Shown here: one piece after another, positions 1-8,702 of the stretch
How the letters are laid out: every line of letters starts with the position of its first letter
How positions within the stretch are numbered: position 1 is the first letter of the stretch
DNA from: Thiospirochaeta perfilievii
GTDB taxonomy: Bacteria; Spirochaetota; Spirochaetia; DSM-2461
Direction: 5' to 3'
NCBI RefSeq assembly: GCF_008329945.1
Contig: NZ_CP035807.1
Span: 3,410,001 to 3,474,000, forward strand
Length of the DNA stretch: 64,000 nt
The notes under the pieces: generated by a model
What the model saw: only the letters and a program-made list of their open reading frames with translations
Database searches by the model: none
What the model was told of the DNA's origin: nothing
Made by a program: the position numbers and the translations under genes

Positions 1-270
1 TACTCCCCCATACTTAGTAACTGTCTCTTTTAAAGCTTCTCCTAAAACAAGTCCTAGATCCTCTACAAGGTGGTGTTCATCAACTTCTATATCCCCACTC
101 GCAACTACTTCTAAGTCGAACTTACCATGGAAGGCCATAGCTGTAAACATGTGGTCTAAATAAGGTATGCCAGTTGTGGATTTTACTATACCACTACCGG
201 AAAGATTTAACGTTAAATCTATATTTGTCTCTTTTGTTACTCTATTTATATGTACAGTTCTATCACTCAT
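1..270 (-). CDS. hisB: Imidazoleglycerol-phosphate dehydratase (partial, 3' end outside window)
   Basis: First 90 codons of HisB, which dehydrates imidazole glycerol phosphate to imidazole acetol phosphate in histidine synthesis. Translating the minus strand from the ATG at 270 gives MSDRTVHINRVTKETNIDL, the conserved PYLDHMF segment and the metal-binding DEHHLVEDLG motif (D-x-HH-x-x-ED). The frame is open to the window edge, so the C-terminal half is missing only because of the cut. It starts two bases after the hisG stop, so it is translated as the third gene of hisZ-hisG-hisB. It looks like a monofunctional HisB, with no phosphatase domain at the N-terminus. Confidence 0.93.
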   Translation of the reverse strand, partial: MSDRTVHINRVTKETNIDLTLNLSGSGIVKSTTGIPYLDHMFTAMAFHGKFDLEVVASGDIEVDEHHLVEDLGLVLGEALKETVTKYGGV

Positions 271-272
271 AT

Positions 273-887
273 CTAATCCCTAAGTATCTCAATTAATTTA
301 TTTATTTTCTCATAATTTGTCTTATAATACGATGGGTTAGCAATCAAATTAACTTTAATATCACTTAAAGTTCTAATAACTTCTAAATTATTTGCTTTTA
401 GAGTACTTCCTGTCTCTACTAAATCCACTATATATGGAGTTAAACCTAAAATTGGAGCTAACTCTACAGAACCATTTAAGTTAATTATTTTTACAGGAGT
501 TCCTTCATTATGAAAAAAATCCTTTGTAAACTCAGTATAACTTGTTGCAATTCTAAGCCCATCAAGATCTGATTTTTCACCAATACCCTTAGGTCCACAT
601 AGACAGATTTTAGTTCCACCAAAATCAAAGGGTAGTAGATTATTAAATTTTAATCCAGATTCATAAACTACATCGTCTCCACATACACCTAAACCAGCTA
701 TCCCATAGTTAACATATGTAGGTAGGTCACTGTTTTTTACTAAAAATATTTTTAATAAACCCTGGGAATCATAGGCTGTTAGCTTTCTTTTTTCAAAAGA
801 GAATTCAATGCCTTTAGTAGCAAAATGTTTCTGAACATTATCAAAAAGTCTACCCTTAGGCAGAGCAAGAGTTAACGGTTCGCTCAT
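273..887 (-). CDS. hisG: ATP phosphoribosyltransferase, short catalytic subunit
   Basis: Catalyses the first step of histidine synthesis, condensing ATP with PRPP. At 204 residues it is the short HisG form, which lacks the C-terminal regulatory domain and requires HisZ; hisZ lies immediately upstream with a 4-base ATGA overlap, in agreement. Visible family features are LALPKGRLFDNV near residue 8, the GIAGLGVCGDDVV segment, and the PRPP-binding stretch GSVELAPILGLTPYIVDLVE followed by TGSTLKAN. Feedback control by histidine would be expected to act through the HisZ partner, as known for short-form enzymes. Confidence 0.95.
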   Translation of the reverse strand: MSEPLTLALPKGRLFDNVQKHFATKGIEFSFEKRKLTAYDSQGLLKIFLVKNSDLPTYVNYGIAGLGVCGDDVVYESGLKFNNLLPFDFGGTKICLCGPKGIGEKSDLDGLRIATSYTEFTKDFFHNEGTPVKIINLNGSVELAPILGLTPYIVDLVETGSTLKANNLEVIRTLSDIKVNLIANPSYYKTNYEKINKLIEILRD

Positions 888-1987
888 ATGTTTTCTCCTT
901 TAATTATTACACATTTACCAGAAGATCTTAACTCTTCCGCTCTTAGATATTTAGCTGAAAATCCATTTAATCCATCCATTATCACTGTTTCTGGAGGATT
1001 AAATCTATCTGAGTTTATTTTATGTTCTATCTTTCTTAATAGAATAGAGAAACCAACAGATGGTATTTTCTCACCAAAACTACTTATTAAGTTATCATAC
1101 CTACCACCAGAAGCGATGGCACTATCAATATCCTTTGTATAAGCCTTGAAAACAATTCCGGTATAATAATCCCTATTAGCAACTTCTGATAAATCAAATC
1201 TAAAATCATCTATAATCTTTATATCCAGTAGAGTTTTACCAATATTGTGAAGATACTTAATTGATTTAGTAATATTTAGTTCGAGAAGAAGTTTTTCATT
1301 TATTGATACAAAATCATTAAACTCTTCAAAAGTTCCAATAAATAGGAATAGTTTTGTTATCTTAAGTGCAATAGTAGAGTTTGCAAAACTTTCCAAATAA
1401 GTTGTTAGTGCCTCAGGATCCCTTAAATTTATTAGGGAGATTAATCTATCAATATCAACTGTTGGAAAATTATGAACTACTTCATCTAAGAGGGATCTTG
1501 ACCCTAAATGTATCTTAGTCTCAGCAAGTTCTAAATCCATAAAAATTCTATGGAGTAGGGTTATAGCTTCTAAATCTCCATCCATACCCTTTGCCCCAAC
1601 TAGGTCGGCCCCTGTTTGGAAAAATTCGTTACTAGATATATCAATTTCAGACTGATGCCTTAGTATTGAGTCCGCATAGTGTACTCTAATTACATCATCT
1701 TTCTTTGCTACTCTACCTAATTGTCTTGCTAAAAAAAGTGTTATATCGTTTCTTAATAGAAGAAGTTCTCCATCCCTATCCATTAATCTAAAACAATTTT
1801 TTTTACTTTCTGCTGATAATAACTTTTCGTAGGTCTCATAGTAGTCAAAAACAGGAGTTTTTATTGGTAGGTAGCCCCATGTTGTATAGATATTATTTAT
1901 TACTTCATTAATCTTTTCATGTTTATACGCCTCATCTAAGAATATAGATTCAGCACCCTGTGGGGTCTTTAATAATTTCTCTTTCAT
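884..1987 (-). CDS. hisZ: ATP phosphoribosyltransferase regulatory subunit (HisRS-like)
   Basis: A 367-residue histidyl-tRNA synthetase paralogue that activates short HisG and carries its histidine feedback site in known systems. The sequence has class II synthetase-type segments (TPVFDYYETYEKLLSAES, LRNDITLFLARQLGR, YADSILRHQSE, and SGGRYDNLISSFG near residue 290) but lacks the HisRS C-terminal anticodon-binding domain, separating it from true HisS. A GGAG sits a few bases before the ATG at 1987. First gene of hisZ-hisG-hisB; 62 bases separate it from the upstream amidase gene on the same strand, so read-through from that block is possible. Confidence 0.93.
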   Translation of the reverse strand: MKEKLLKTPQGAESIFLDEAYKHEKINEVINNIYTTWGYLPIKTPVFDYYETYEKLLSAESKKNCFRLMDRDGELLLLRNDITLFLARQLGRVAKKDDVIRVHYADSILRHQSEIDISSNEFFQTGADLVGAKGMDGDLEAITLLHRIFMDLELAETKIHLGSRSLLDEVVHNFPTVDIDRLISLINLRDPEALTTYLESFANSTIALKITKLFLFIGTFEEFNDFVSINEKLLLELNITKSIKYLHNIGKTLLDIKIIDDFRFDLSEVANRDYYTGIVFKAYTKDIDSAIASGGRYDNLISSFGEKIPSVGFSILLRKIEHKINSDRFNPPETVIMDGLNGFSAKYLRAEELRSSGKCVIIKGENI

Positions 1988-2049
1988 TTCATACTCCGAG
2001 TCAATATTATATGTAATTTAAGGGATCTTGAAAATATTTAATCCTATTA

Positions 2050-3996
2050 TTAATGCTTTTTGGTATAGTTTTTTATACCATTTAATATCATTAAAGCATC
2101 TTCTTGCCTTTTATTATTATCCAAAAGGGCCATAGCCTCTTTTAAATGAGCCATATTTCTTAACTCAATTAGAACTTTTACGTCTGCATTGTTGTTGTGT
2201 AATACAGCTAAAGTCATACCATCAGCTGTTGCATTATCCCCAAGTGAGGGTAATAAGTAGTTTGCAAAATCCTTACTTTTTTGATCCTCTATACTATTTC
2301 TTTCGCTATATAAAACTAATTTTCCTACATCCCTATCTACATCGTTGTCTGCATGAATACTAATAAAAATAGTCTTCTTGTTTTTAGAAACAGATAAGAT
2401 GTTATTTGTTATCTTCACCCTCTGTTCTAAACCCCACTGACCTCCAACAGGCCATACAGTACTATTATTGTAGGAGTTTAATTTATAATCATTATATACT
2501 TCATTCTTTTCATTAATAAATGTAGTCGCATTATCACTAGGATTCCTTGCTATATGGTCTGGACTTAAAATTGTCATATATACATCCGCACCATTTCTTT
2601 TTAATAACTCGTATAGTCTAACAGCAGTATCATAGGCGTACTCATCTTCTACAATGTATCTCTTTTTTCCATTTAAAGTAACTGTTGCAATTGCTCCAGG
2701 GTCTTTTCCCCCATGTCCTGGATCAAGTATAACTGTCCATCCTTCTAGATCATTTGACATCTGCTCTTCATTTGATATTAATTTTGAAAAGTTTTTCCAA
2801 TTCTCTTTAGCTTTATTATATTTATCAAGGGGGTTTTTAAGTTGATCTATAGAGTAACTTTTGTAGGGTTGGGAGAGTGTTGTATTGTGTTTATATTTAA
2901 ATGAGACAAGGCTAAAGTTATCCTCTTCTTGGGTATGGGTTACTACACTATAATCATAAAGCGTTAACAGTTTACCCTCTGGTACTAGAGTTGAGTTTAA
3001 GTGGTTGTACTGCATAAGTTGGTCTACTGAAATATCATGTTTTTGTGCAATAGACCAAAGAGTATCACCCTTTAAAACCCTGTAGGTTCTACTCTCCTGG
3101 GGTATAAGTTTTATAGAGTCTCCAATCTTAATTTTATCACTATCTAGGTGATTTATTTCCCTTAGTAGAGTTTCAGATATATTGTAATCTAAAGCTATTT
3201 GGGAGAGGGTGTCTCCTTTTTCTACAATATGGTAGATATTATAATCAATTGGTTCTCTCTTTTTTGCATAACTAGGTAGGTAGATAGTATCTCCTATTTT
3301 TATATTTGTACTATTAAGATTGTTAAGGCTACTTATATCAGAAACAGATGTTTGGTACTCTAAAGCTATAGCAGATAGGGTATCCCCTGCTTTTATAATA
3401 TACTTTAACCCCTTATCTTTTAAAACTTCTTCATTATCAATTAGGTTTAATGAAACTGCAGCTTGTTTTACTATTTTCTCTGGTTTATCACTACTTATCA
3501 GTTTTAACTCTTGGCCTACAACTAGACTTCCATCTTGTATCTTATTAAGTCTCTTTATTTTTTCAATATCAATGTTATAAGTCATTGAGATCCAACTTAA
3601 TGTATCCCCTTTTTTTACTATATACTCTCTTTTTTTTTCAGGAGTTGTAGGTACTATTAGTGTCTCCCCAATTTTTAGAGAATAATCATCAGCTATTCTA
3701 TTTACTAATAATAGGTGTTTAAGGGTTATATCGTGGTTATATGCAATACTAGAGAGTGAGTCTCCAGGTAGTACCTTATATCTATCTGGCTTTAGTTTCG
3801 TAATATTAATCTTCTGTCCAATATATAGATTATCAGACTCTAAGCCATTCTCAATCTTAATAATATTAGTGGGTACTTCATATTTTAATGATAAGCCAAA
3901 AAGGGTATCACCCCTTTCAACTATATGAATTATTGTATCTGAATATATAAAAAATGTTACTAATAGTAACAAAAGTAGGGACAGCAGTCTTTTCAT
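2050..3996 (-). CDS. N-acetylmuramoyl-L-alanine amidase with six LysM repeats
   Basis: Exported peptidoglycan hydrolase of 648 residues. A signal peptide (MKRLLSLLLLLLVTFFIYS) is followed by six LysM modules starting near residues 22, 71, 122, 197, 254 and 304, each with the GDTL or GDSL turn. The C-terminal Amidase_3 domain begins near 430 with VILDPGHGGKDPGA (first Zn ligand His), continues with the VEDEYAYD glutamate and the SIHAD histidine, and ends with the catalytic glutamate in VLIELRNMAH. LysM repeats bind glycan, so the enzyme probably acts on septal or lateral peptidoglycan in the periplasm. Six LysM copies is many for one amidase. It lies between rsmD and hisZ on the same strand. 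Confidence 0.92.
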   Translation of the reverse strand: MKRLLSLLLLLLVTFFIYSDTIIHIVERGDTLFGLSLKYEVPTNIIKIENGLESDNLYIGQKINITKLKPDRYKVLPGDSLSSIAYNHDITLKHLLLVNRIADDYSLKIGETLIVPTTPEKKREYIVKKGDTLSWISMTYNIDIEKIKRLNKIQDGSLVVGQELKLISSDKPEKIVKQAAVSLNLIDNEEVLKDKGLKYIIKAGDTLSAIALEYQTSVSDISSLNNLNSTNIKIGDTIYLPSYAKKREPIDYNIYHIVEKGDTLSQIALDYNISETLLREINHLDSDKIKIGDSIKLIPQESRTYRVLKGDTLWSIAQKHDISVDQLMQYNHLNSTLVPEGKLLTLYDYSVVTHTQEEDNFSLVSFKYKHNTTLSQPYKSYSIDQLKNPLDKYNKAKENWKNFSKLISNEEQMSNDLEGWTVILDPGHGGKDPGAIATVTLNGKKRYIVEDEYAYDTAVRLYELLKRNGADVYMTILSPDHIARNPSDNATTFINEKNEVYNDYKLNSYNNSTVWPVGGQWGLEQRVKITNNILSVSKNKKTIFISIHADNDVDRDVGKLVLYSERNSIEDQKSKDFANYLLPSLGDNATADGMTLAVLHNNNADVKVLIELRNMAHLKEAMALLDNNKRQEDALMILNGIKNYTKKH

Positions 3997-4039
3997 AGAT
4001 ATATTATCGTTATATTTGAAAGCCTACTTAATTAAATCT

Positions 4040-4570
4040 TTAATCCCTAGTATAAAAAATCAATACACTTCTTCCATATTTTCTTGTATCATACTTTCTA
4101 AGACTTCCAATTAAGTCAGGGTAGTTCTCTTCATCAGGGTAGTGCATCATAAGTGTTCCATTTGGATTAAGAATACTGTTCTTATCAATTAACTCTAAAT
4201 ATTTAATTTTATTTTCTAAGGGGAAGGGAGGGTCCAGGTGAATAATATCAAAACTTCTTGTTGCCCTTTCTAGGTATATCCCCGCGTCCATAAAGTTAAC
4301 ATTTATTTTTTCTTTAGCAATTGAAAGGTTTTCTAACATAACCTTCTTTTTACCACCATCAAGTTCAACCAGTTGTATATCTGTTGCCCCTCGACTAGCA
4401 GCCTCAAGACCAATAACCCCAGAACCTGAGAAAACGTCTAAAAAGGAGAGGTCCCTTAGGTCTCCTAGAATGGAAAACATGGATTCTCTCATTCTATCCA
4501 TTGCAGGTCTTATAACTCCAGGTGGACATTTAACCACTCTACTTCTGTATTTTCCACCTGTTATTCGCAT
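4040..4570 (-). CDS. rsmD: 16S rRNA (guanine(966)-N2)-methyltransferase
   Basis: Rossmann-fold SAM-dependent methyltransferase of 176 residues acting on 16S rRNA during 30S assembly. Family marks: the N-terminal MRITGGKYRSR, the RPAMDRMRESMFSIL segment near residues 21-35, the SAM loop FLDVFSGSGVIGLEAASRGA at about 43-62, and the catalytic DPPF (113-116) in place of NPPY, as normal for RsmD. Its length is close to the usual 180-200. Fifteen bases separate it from the small upstream ORF, and it lies in the recG-rsmD stretch of the long minus-strand block. Confidence 0.94.
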   Translation of the reverse strand: MRITGGKYRSRVVKCPPGVIRPAMDRMRESMFSILGDLRDLSFLDVFSGSGVIGLEAASRGATDIQLVELDGGKKKVMLENLSIAKEKINVNFMDAGIYLERATRSFDIIHLDPPFPLENKIKYLELIDKNSILNPNGTLMMHYPDEENYPDLIGSLRKYDTRKYGRSVLIFYTRD

Positions 4571-4584
4571 AAAAACCCCTTAAA

Positions 4585-4833
4585 TTAATTTAACATTGCC
4601 TCTTTGTTTGCAATATCTACAATGTTAGAAATTGTTGGATCATCAACTTTAATATCATTTAATTCAACTATGAAATCTTCATTATGATCCCCTTGTAACT
4701 CTGTTACAATTATCTCTACATTGGCATTAATATATTTTGAAAAATATTTGTCAATATGTCTAAGTTCTTCAACTAGGTCTGAACTAAAATCTTTTTTTAC
4801 ACTTAATTTGTATTTAACAGCCTTTTTTTTCAT
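4585..4833 (-). CDS. Hypothetical 82-residue protein between recG and rsmD
   Basis: Small, charged, soluble protein with no signal peptide or membrane segment. The pattern of basic N-terminus, a helical stretch around residues 17-36 and a beta-like segment VEIIVTELQGDHNEDFIVEL is faintly reminiscent of the start of hibernation-promoting factor, but it is too short and divergent to claim that function. A purine-rich ribosome-binding sequence (AAGGAGAT in the mRNA sense) precedes the ATG at 4833, which supports real translation. Tight spacing with rsmD downstream suggests co-transcription. Confidence 0.65.
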   Translation of the reverse strand: MKKKAVKYKLSVKKDFSSDLVEELRHIDKYFSKYINANVEIIVTELQGDHNEDFIVELNDIKVDDPTISNIVDIANKEAMLN

Positions 4834-4896
4834 AATATCTCCTTTTTTATCTATATATAATATGTGAGATTATCTTTTAGTACAAGCCAAACTTTT

Positions 4897-6969
4897 TTAC
4901 CCAAGAGTTATAAAGTTTGATGAAAAGGGAGGTGCTACACTATATAATTCCCGTAGGGAACTATTCTCCTGGGATAATAATCCAGGGTCATCTTTTAGTA
5001 ACTTAAAAGCATCCTCCCTAGCAAGCTCAATTATATCAATATCCCTAACTAAATTAGCAATTGAGAACTGCATAAAGCCGGACTGTTTTATACCTGCTAT
5101 ATCTCCAGGACCCCTAAGTTTTAAATCTTCTTGGGAGATTATAAATCCATCATTTGTATTTTTCATTGTCATTAACCTTTTTTTCCCATCATCAGTTAAT
5201 AGATTGGAGTAGATTAAAAAACAATAGGATTGGTGATTCCCTCGTCCAACCCGACCACGTAATTGGTGTAGAGCAGATAACCCAAACCTCTCAGCATGTT
5301 CTATTACCATAACAGTTGCATTTGGAACATCAACCCCAACCTCTACTACACTAGTTGCAACTAAAATGTCAATTTTCCCACTATTAAAATCATTCATAGA
5401 GTTTTCTTTATCCTCTTCAGAAACTTTAGAGTGTATTAAGGCTACTTTATAAGATGAGAATATTTTTTGTAAGTTTTCATACATTGATTGAGCATCCTTT
5501 AAATTCATTTTTTCAGATTGTTCAATTAAGGGGTATACAAAATAGACTTGGCGTCCCTTTATTAGCTCTTTAAAAATAAAATCGTATACCTTTTCCTCAT
5601 TACCAATTCTAGATAGATGGGTTTCTATAGGCTTTCTTCCTACTGGCATTGTCTTTATAGTTGATACATCTAGGTCCCCAAAAAGTGTTAGGGTTAAGGT
5701 TCTTGGTATAGGTGTCGCAGTCATTAATAGTATATCAGGGTTATCCCCTTTATCTTTTAAAGACATTCTCTGCTTCACCCCAAATCTATGTTGCTCATCA
5801 ACTATTATTAAGTCTAGTTTTTTATATATTACATCCTGGGTAAACAGTGCATGAGTCCCAATAATTAGGTCAATATTCCCCTGTTCTAACTCTGTTAATA
5901 GAATTTTTCTACTACTACTTTTAATATTACCAGATATAAATGCTGTTCTTATTCCTACTGAGTGTAGGAGTTCATAGGCTTTTTCGCTGTGCTGTTTTGC
6001 AAGTAATTCAGTAGGAGCCATTAAGGCAACTTGACCCCCTGACTCAATTATTGGAATAGCACTTAATAGTGCAACTAAAGTTTTACCTGAACCAACATCT
6101 CCCTGGACAAGTCTATTCATTCTCTTTGTAGAGTTAAGATCCCTGATAATATCTTCAATAGCTGCTTTTTGATCCTTAGTAAGATCAAATGGGAGTTTAT
6201 TTATTAAACGTTCTTGTAGTTTAGTTGAGAGTTGCTTTTTAGTTTTAGGTTTTACATCCCTATTGATCACCTTCTTACCAGTAATAAGTTGGAGATGGAA
6301 AAGCTCTTCATATATAAGGGTTTTTTTTGCTATACTTAGTATCTTATGATCCATGGGAAAGTGAATATACTCAAGTGCTCGATTTTTATCAATTAAATTA
6401 TATTTATCTAATATGCTTCTAGGTAATTCGGTTGTTACATGTTCCCCGTATAGAACTAAGCTACTATAAATAAATTTTCGCAAATTATGTTGGGTTAATT
6501 TCCCACTTAACTTGTATATAGGTAGTAGCTTATTAAACTGTTTTGGCTCTGTATCAGGAATATATTTTTCAAATTCAAAGCTACTACACTGTAGTTCTGA
6601 AAATTTATACTGAATATTACTACCATAAATATAAAAATATTCTCCAATAGGGAGTTTTTTTTCTAAAAAATTGCGACCAAAGCAGATTAGAGAAAGGTAA
6701 CCAGTTTTATCTTGAACTAAAACCTTTAAAGTTTTTTTAGAACCAAAACCAATGTAACTATGTTCGATAACTTTAACTAGGGTATTTACAAATCCAGTAG
6801 ATTTCCCACTGCTAATAGGTGATGAAGTTAATCTATCTTCCCACCTTATAGGATAGTGTTTAAGAAGGGATTTTATATCTAAAATTCCAAGGTTTTTTAG
6901 ATCCTTTAGTGTCTCCGTTCCAATTCCCTTTATTCTATCAACTGGATAATTTAGTTCATTAAGAAACAT
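4897..6969 (-). CDS. recG: ATP-dependent DNA helicase RecG
   Basis: Branched-DNA helicase that remodels stalled forks and recombination intermediates. The 690-residue length is normal. The N-terminal wedge/OB region (residues 1-150) starts with PVDRIKGIG. The SF2 motor has GDVGSGKT at 290-297 (Walker A), DEQHRFG at 391-397 (Walker B DEQH), TATPIPRTL (motif III), and QLRGRVGRG (motif VI). The C-terminal TRG-like part includes LKLRGPGDIAGIKQSG. It is followed after 63 bases by the small 82-residue gene and preceded closely by the YggT gene, all on the same strand. Confidence 0.97.
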   Translation of the reverse strand: MFLNELNYPVDRIKGIGTETLKDLKNLGILDIKSLLKHYPIRWEDRLTSSPISSGKSTGFVNTLVKVIEHSYIGFGSKKTLKVLVQDKTGYLSLICFGRNFLEKKLPIGEYFYIYGSNIQYKFSELQCSSFEFEKYIPDTEPKQFNKLLPIYKLSGKLTQHNLRKFIYSSLVLYGEHVTTELPRSILDKYNLIDKNRALEYIHFPMDHKILSIAKKTLIYEELFHLQLITGKKVINRDVKPKTKKQLSTKLQERLINKLPFDLTKDQKAAIEDIIRDLNSTKRMNRLVQGDVGSGKTLVALLSAIPIIESGGQVALMAPTELLAKQHSEKAYELLHSVGIRTAFISGNIKSSSRKILLTELEQGNIDLIIGTHALFTQDVIYKKLDLIIVDEQHRFGVKQRMSLKDKGDNPDILLMTATPIPRTLTLTLFGDLDVSTIKTMPVGRKPIETHLSRIGNEEKVYDFIFKELIKGRQVYFVYPLIEQSEKMNLKDAQSMYENLQKIFSSYKVALIHSKVSEEDKENSMNDFNSGKIDILVATSVVEVGVDVPNATVMVIEHAERFGLSALHQLRGRVGRGNHQSYCFLIYSNLLTDDGKKRLMTMKNTNDGFIISQEDLKLRGPGDIAGIKQSGFMQFSIANLVRDIDIIELAREDAFKLLKDDPGLLSQENSSLRELYSVAPPFSSNFITLG

Positions 6970-6975
6970 CTCTAT

Positions 6976-7560
6976 TTAAAATAGGCTTAATAAGAAATTT
7001 ATACCAAAACCTAACACATATCTAATAATAAATATGGATACAATGAAAAAAAGTAAATTAAATTTATAGGATGTGAATTTTTTAATTATACTTCCTTTAA
7101 ATCTTCTAACTAAGGGTTCTAAATAGCCATCCATCGTTTGGAAAATTAGTGAGTATTTATTTAACTGTAAAAATATAACTCTAATAGCTAAAATAATTAT
7201 AAAAATTGTTACTAAGCTTGAAACTAGTGACCATACTGATACTAATATCAATTTTATTAAATATATTAGAGATATTGTTCCCGTCAAAGCTATTCTAGAA
7301 GTTATGTTGCTAATAAAATAGAGAACAAATATTGCAAGCATTGCAGAGAAGTCCATCATTCCAATTTGTAAAAACTTAAAACGTCTAAACCAGTTCAGGT
7401 ATGGATCTGTAATTGAGTATAAAAAGTTAGTTATCTTGTTTTGTGGAATTCCATTACCACTGTTTCTTAAGTCAAACCAACTAAATATTATTCTTATAAA
7501 AATTAGCAAGCTGTAAATTGTTAATGTTATTGATATAAATGCAAATATTGTTGATATCAT
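6976..7560 (-). CDS. YggT family integral membrane protein (duplicated domain)
   Basis: 194-residue inner-membrane protein built from two YggT repeats. The first runs from about residue 5 to 95 with the typical IRIIFSWFDLR ... NFLYSITDPYLNWFRRF pattern; the second from about 105 to 190 with IRVIFLQ ... LEPLVRRFKG. Four to five hydrophobic helices are evident. YggT proteins are linked to osmotic-shock tolerance and to envelope or division functions in other bacteria; the precise role is not established. It ends 6 bases before recG starts, in the same apparent operon. Confidence 0.85.
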   Translation of the reverse strand: MISTIFAFISITLTIYSLLIFIRIIFSWFDLRNSGNGIPQNKITNFLYSITDPYLNWFRRFKFLQIGMMDFSAMLAIFVLYFISNITSRIALTGTISLIYLIKLILVSVWSLVSSLVTIFIIILAIRVIFLQLNKYSLIFQTMDGYLEPLVRRFKGSIIKKFTSYKFNLLFFIVSIFIIRYVLGFGINFLLSLF

Positions 7561-7585
7561 TATCTCTCCTTATATAAACAATATA

Positions 7586-8242
7586 CTATTTTTTTTTCAA
7601 TATGATAATATCTTTATCAAAAAACTGAATTTCACAGTTAAATAACTGGGCTAAATAGTTAAATGTATTTTTGGAAAAGAAGCAGATATGGGTTGGATCT
7701 CCCTTATAATACCATGCGTTAAAGTTTTCAACGCCATCGTATAGTCTAGTCATAATGGCTAAAAAGCCCTTTTCATTAATAATCTTCCAGAGGTCTATCA
7801 GAACCTCTCCAGGCTTAATTAAGTGTTCTACAACCTCAGTTGAAACTATAAAATCCCAATTTCGTTTAAGAAGTTCTTTGTCATTTTTAAAATATAGATC
7901 GTACTCTTCTAAAACTAAGTTACTCTTTTCTAGTATTTTTTTTAGTACTGGACCTGGGCCACAACCAAAATCTAAGCCCTCACTACTATCTATATTTGTA
8001 ATATTCGATAATAAAGGACCCACTATTCTACTTAAAAAGTTTAAATAGGATGGATCATCTATAGAGTTATCATGTTTAACATATCTGCTTCTCTCTTCAA
8101 CACTAGTTAGATGATAACTCTTAGGAACATATATTAATTCACAACTGTTACAAATTAAATACTCTCTTTTTTTATCTTTTAAGTAAAATTTGACTTCTAA
8201 ACTATTACAGAGAGGGCATATACTATGGGTTTGATTAGTCAT
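7586..8242 (-). CDS. Class I SAM-dependent methyltransferase with N-terminal zinc ribbon
   Basis: 218 residues. An N-terminal four-cysteine ribbon (C9-x2-C12 and C31-x2-C34) is followed by a Methyltransf_23-type Rossmann domain with the SAM loop GLDFGCGPGPVL at about residues 89-100 and the later STEVVEHLIKPGEVL acidic/helix segment. This architecture is found in methyltransferases acting on small molecules or sugars, so the substrate cannot be told from sequence. Its start overlaps the end of smpB by 8 bases, so translation is probably coupled. Confidence 0.82.
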   Translation of the reverse strand: MTNQTHSICPLCNSLEVKFYLKDKKREYLICNSCELIYVPKSYHLTSVEERSRYVKHDNSIDDPSYLNFLSRIVGPLLSNITNIDSSEGLDFGCGPGPVLKKILEKSNLVLEEYDLYFKNDKELLKRNWDFIVSTEVVEHLIKPGEVLIDLWKIINEKGFLAIMTRLYDGVENFNAWYYKGDPTHICFFSKNTFNYLAQLFNCEIQFFDKDIIILKKK

Positions 8243-8702
8243 ATTTTGATTTTCTGTTTTGATCTCTATCCATATCTCTATTTTTTATAGTATCCCTCTT
8301 ATCGTAAAGTTTTTTACCCTTACATAGACCAAGTTCAACCTTAACTAAGGAGCCTTTTAAATAGAATTTTAGAGGAATAAGTGTAAAACCCTTCTCTCTT
8401 ATTTTCTTTTCTAGCTTTTCTATTTCCTTAGAGTGGGCTAACAATCTTCGAGGTCTATCGGTTATATGGTTGTGTATATTACCAAATCCATAGGGATTGA
8501 TATTCATTTTATATAACCACAACTGGCCATCTTTTATATCACTATAACAGTCAACAAAGTTAAAATGACTAGATTTAACAGATTTTACCTCAGTTCCCTT
8601 AAGCTCTATTCCACACTCCATACTCTCTACAACAGTATAGTTAAAATAAGCCTTTCTATTTTTTCCAAGGGTCCCTGGACTCTCTTTTTTACTCTTTCCC
8701 AT
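8235..8702 (-). CDS. smpB: SsrA-binding protein SmpB
   Basis: tmRNA-binding partner required for trans-translation rescue of stalled ribosomes. The 155-residue sequence has the diagnostic N-terminal NRKAYFNYTVVESMECGIELKG core, the conserved LWLYKMNINPY and RPRRLLAHSKEIEKL segments, the KGFTLIPLKFYLK strand, and a basic C-terminal tail (KGKKLYDKRDTIKNRD) that enters the mRNA channel. No tmRNA gene is present in the window. Overlaps its neighbours slightly on both sides, indicating tight operon packing. Confidence 0.97.
   Translation of the reverse strand: MGKSKKESPGTLGKNRKAYFNYTVVESMECGIELKGTEVKSVKSSHFNFVDCYSDIKDGQLWLYKMNINPYGFGNIHNHITDRPRRLLAHSKEIEKLEKKIREKGFTLIPLKFYLKGSLVKVELGLCKGKKLYDKRDTIKNRDMDRDQNRKSKYD

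Noticed and set aside
888-1142. Plus-strand reading frame opposite hisZ
   Set aside because: Shadow of hisZ with no ribosome-binding sequence or recognisable protein.
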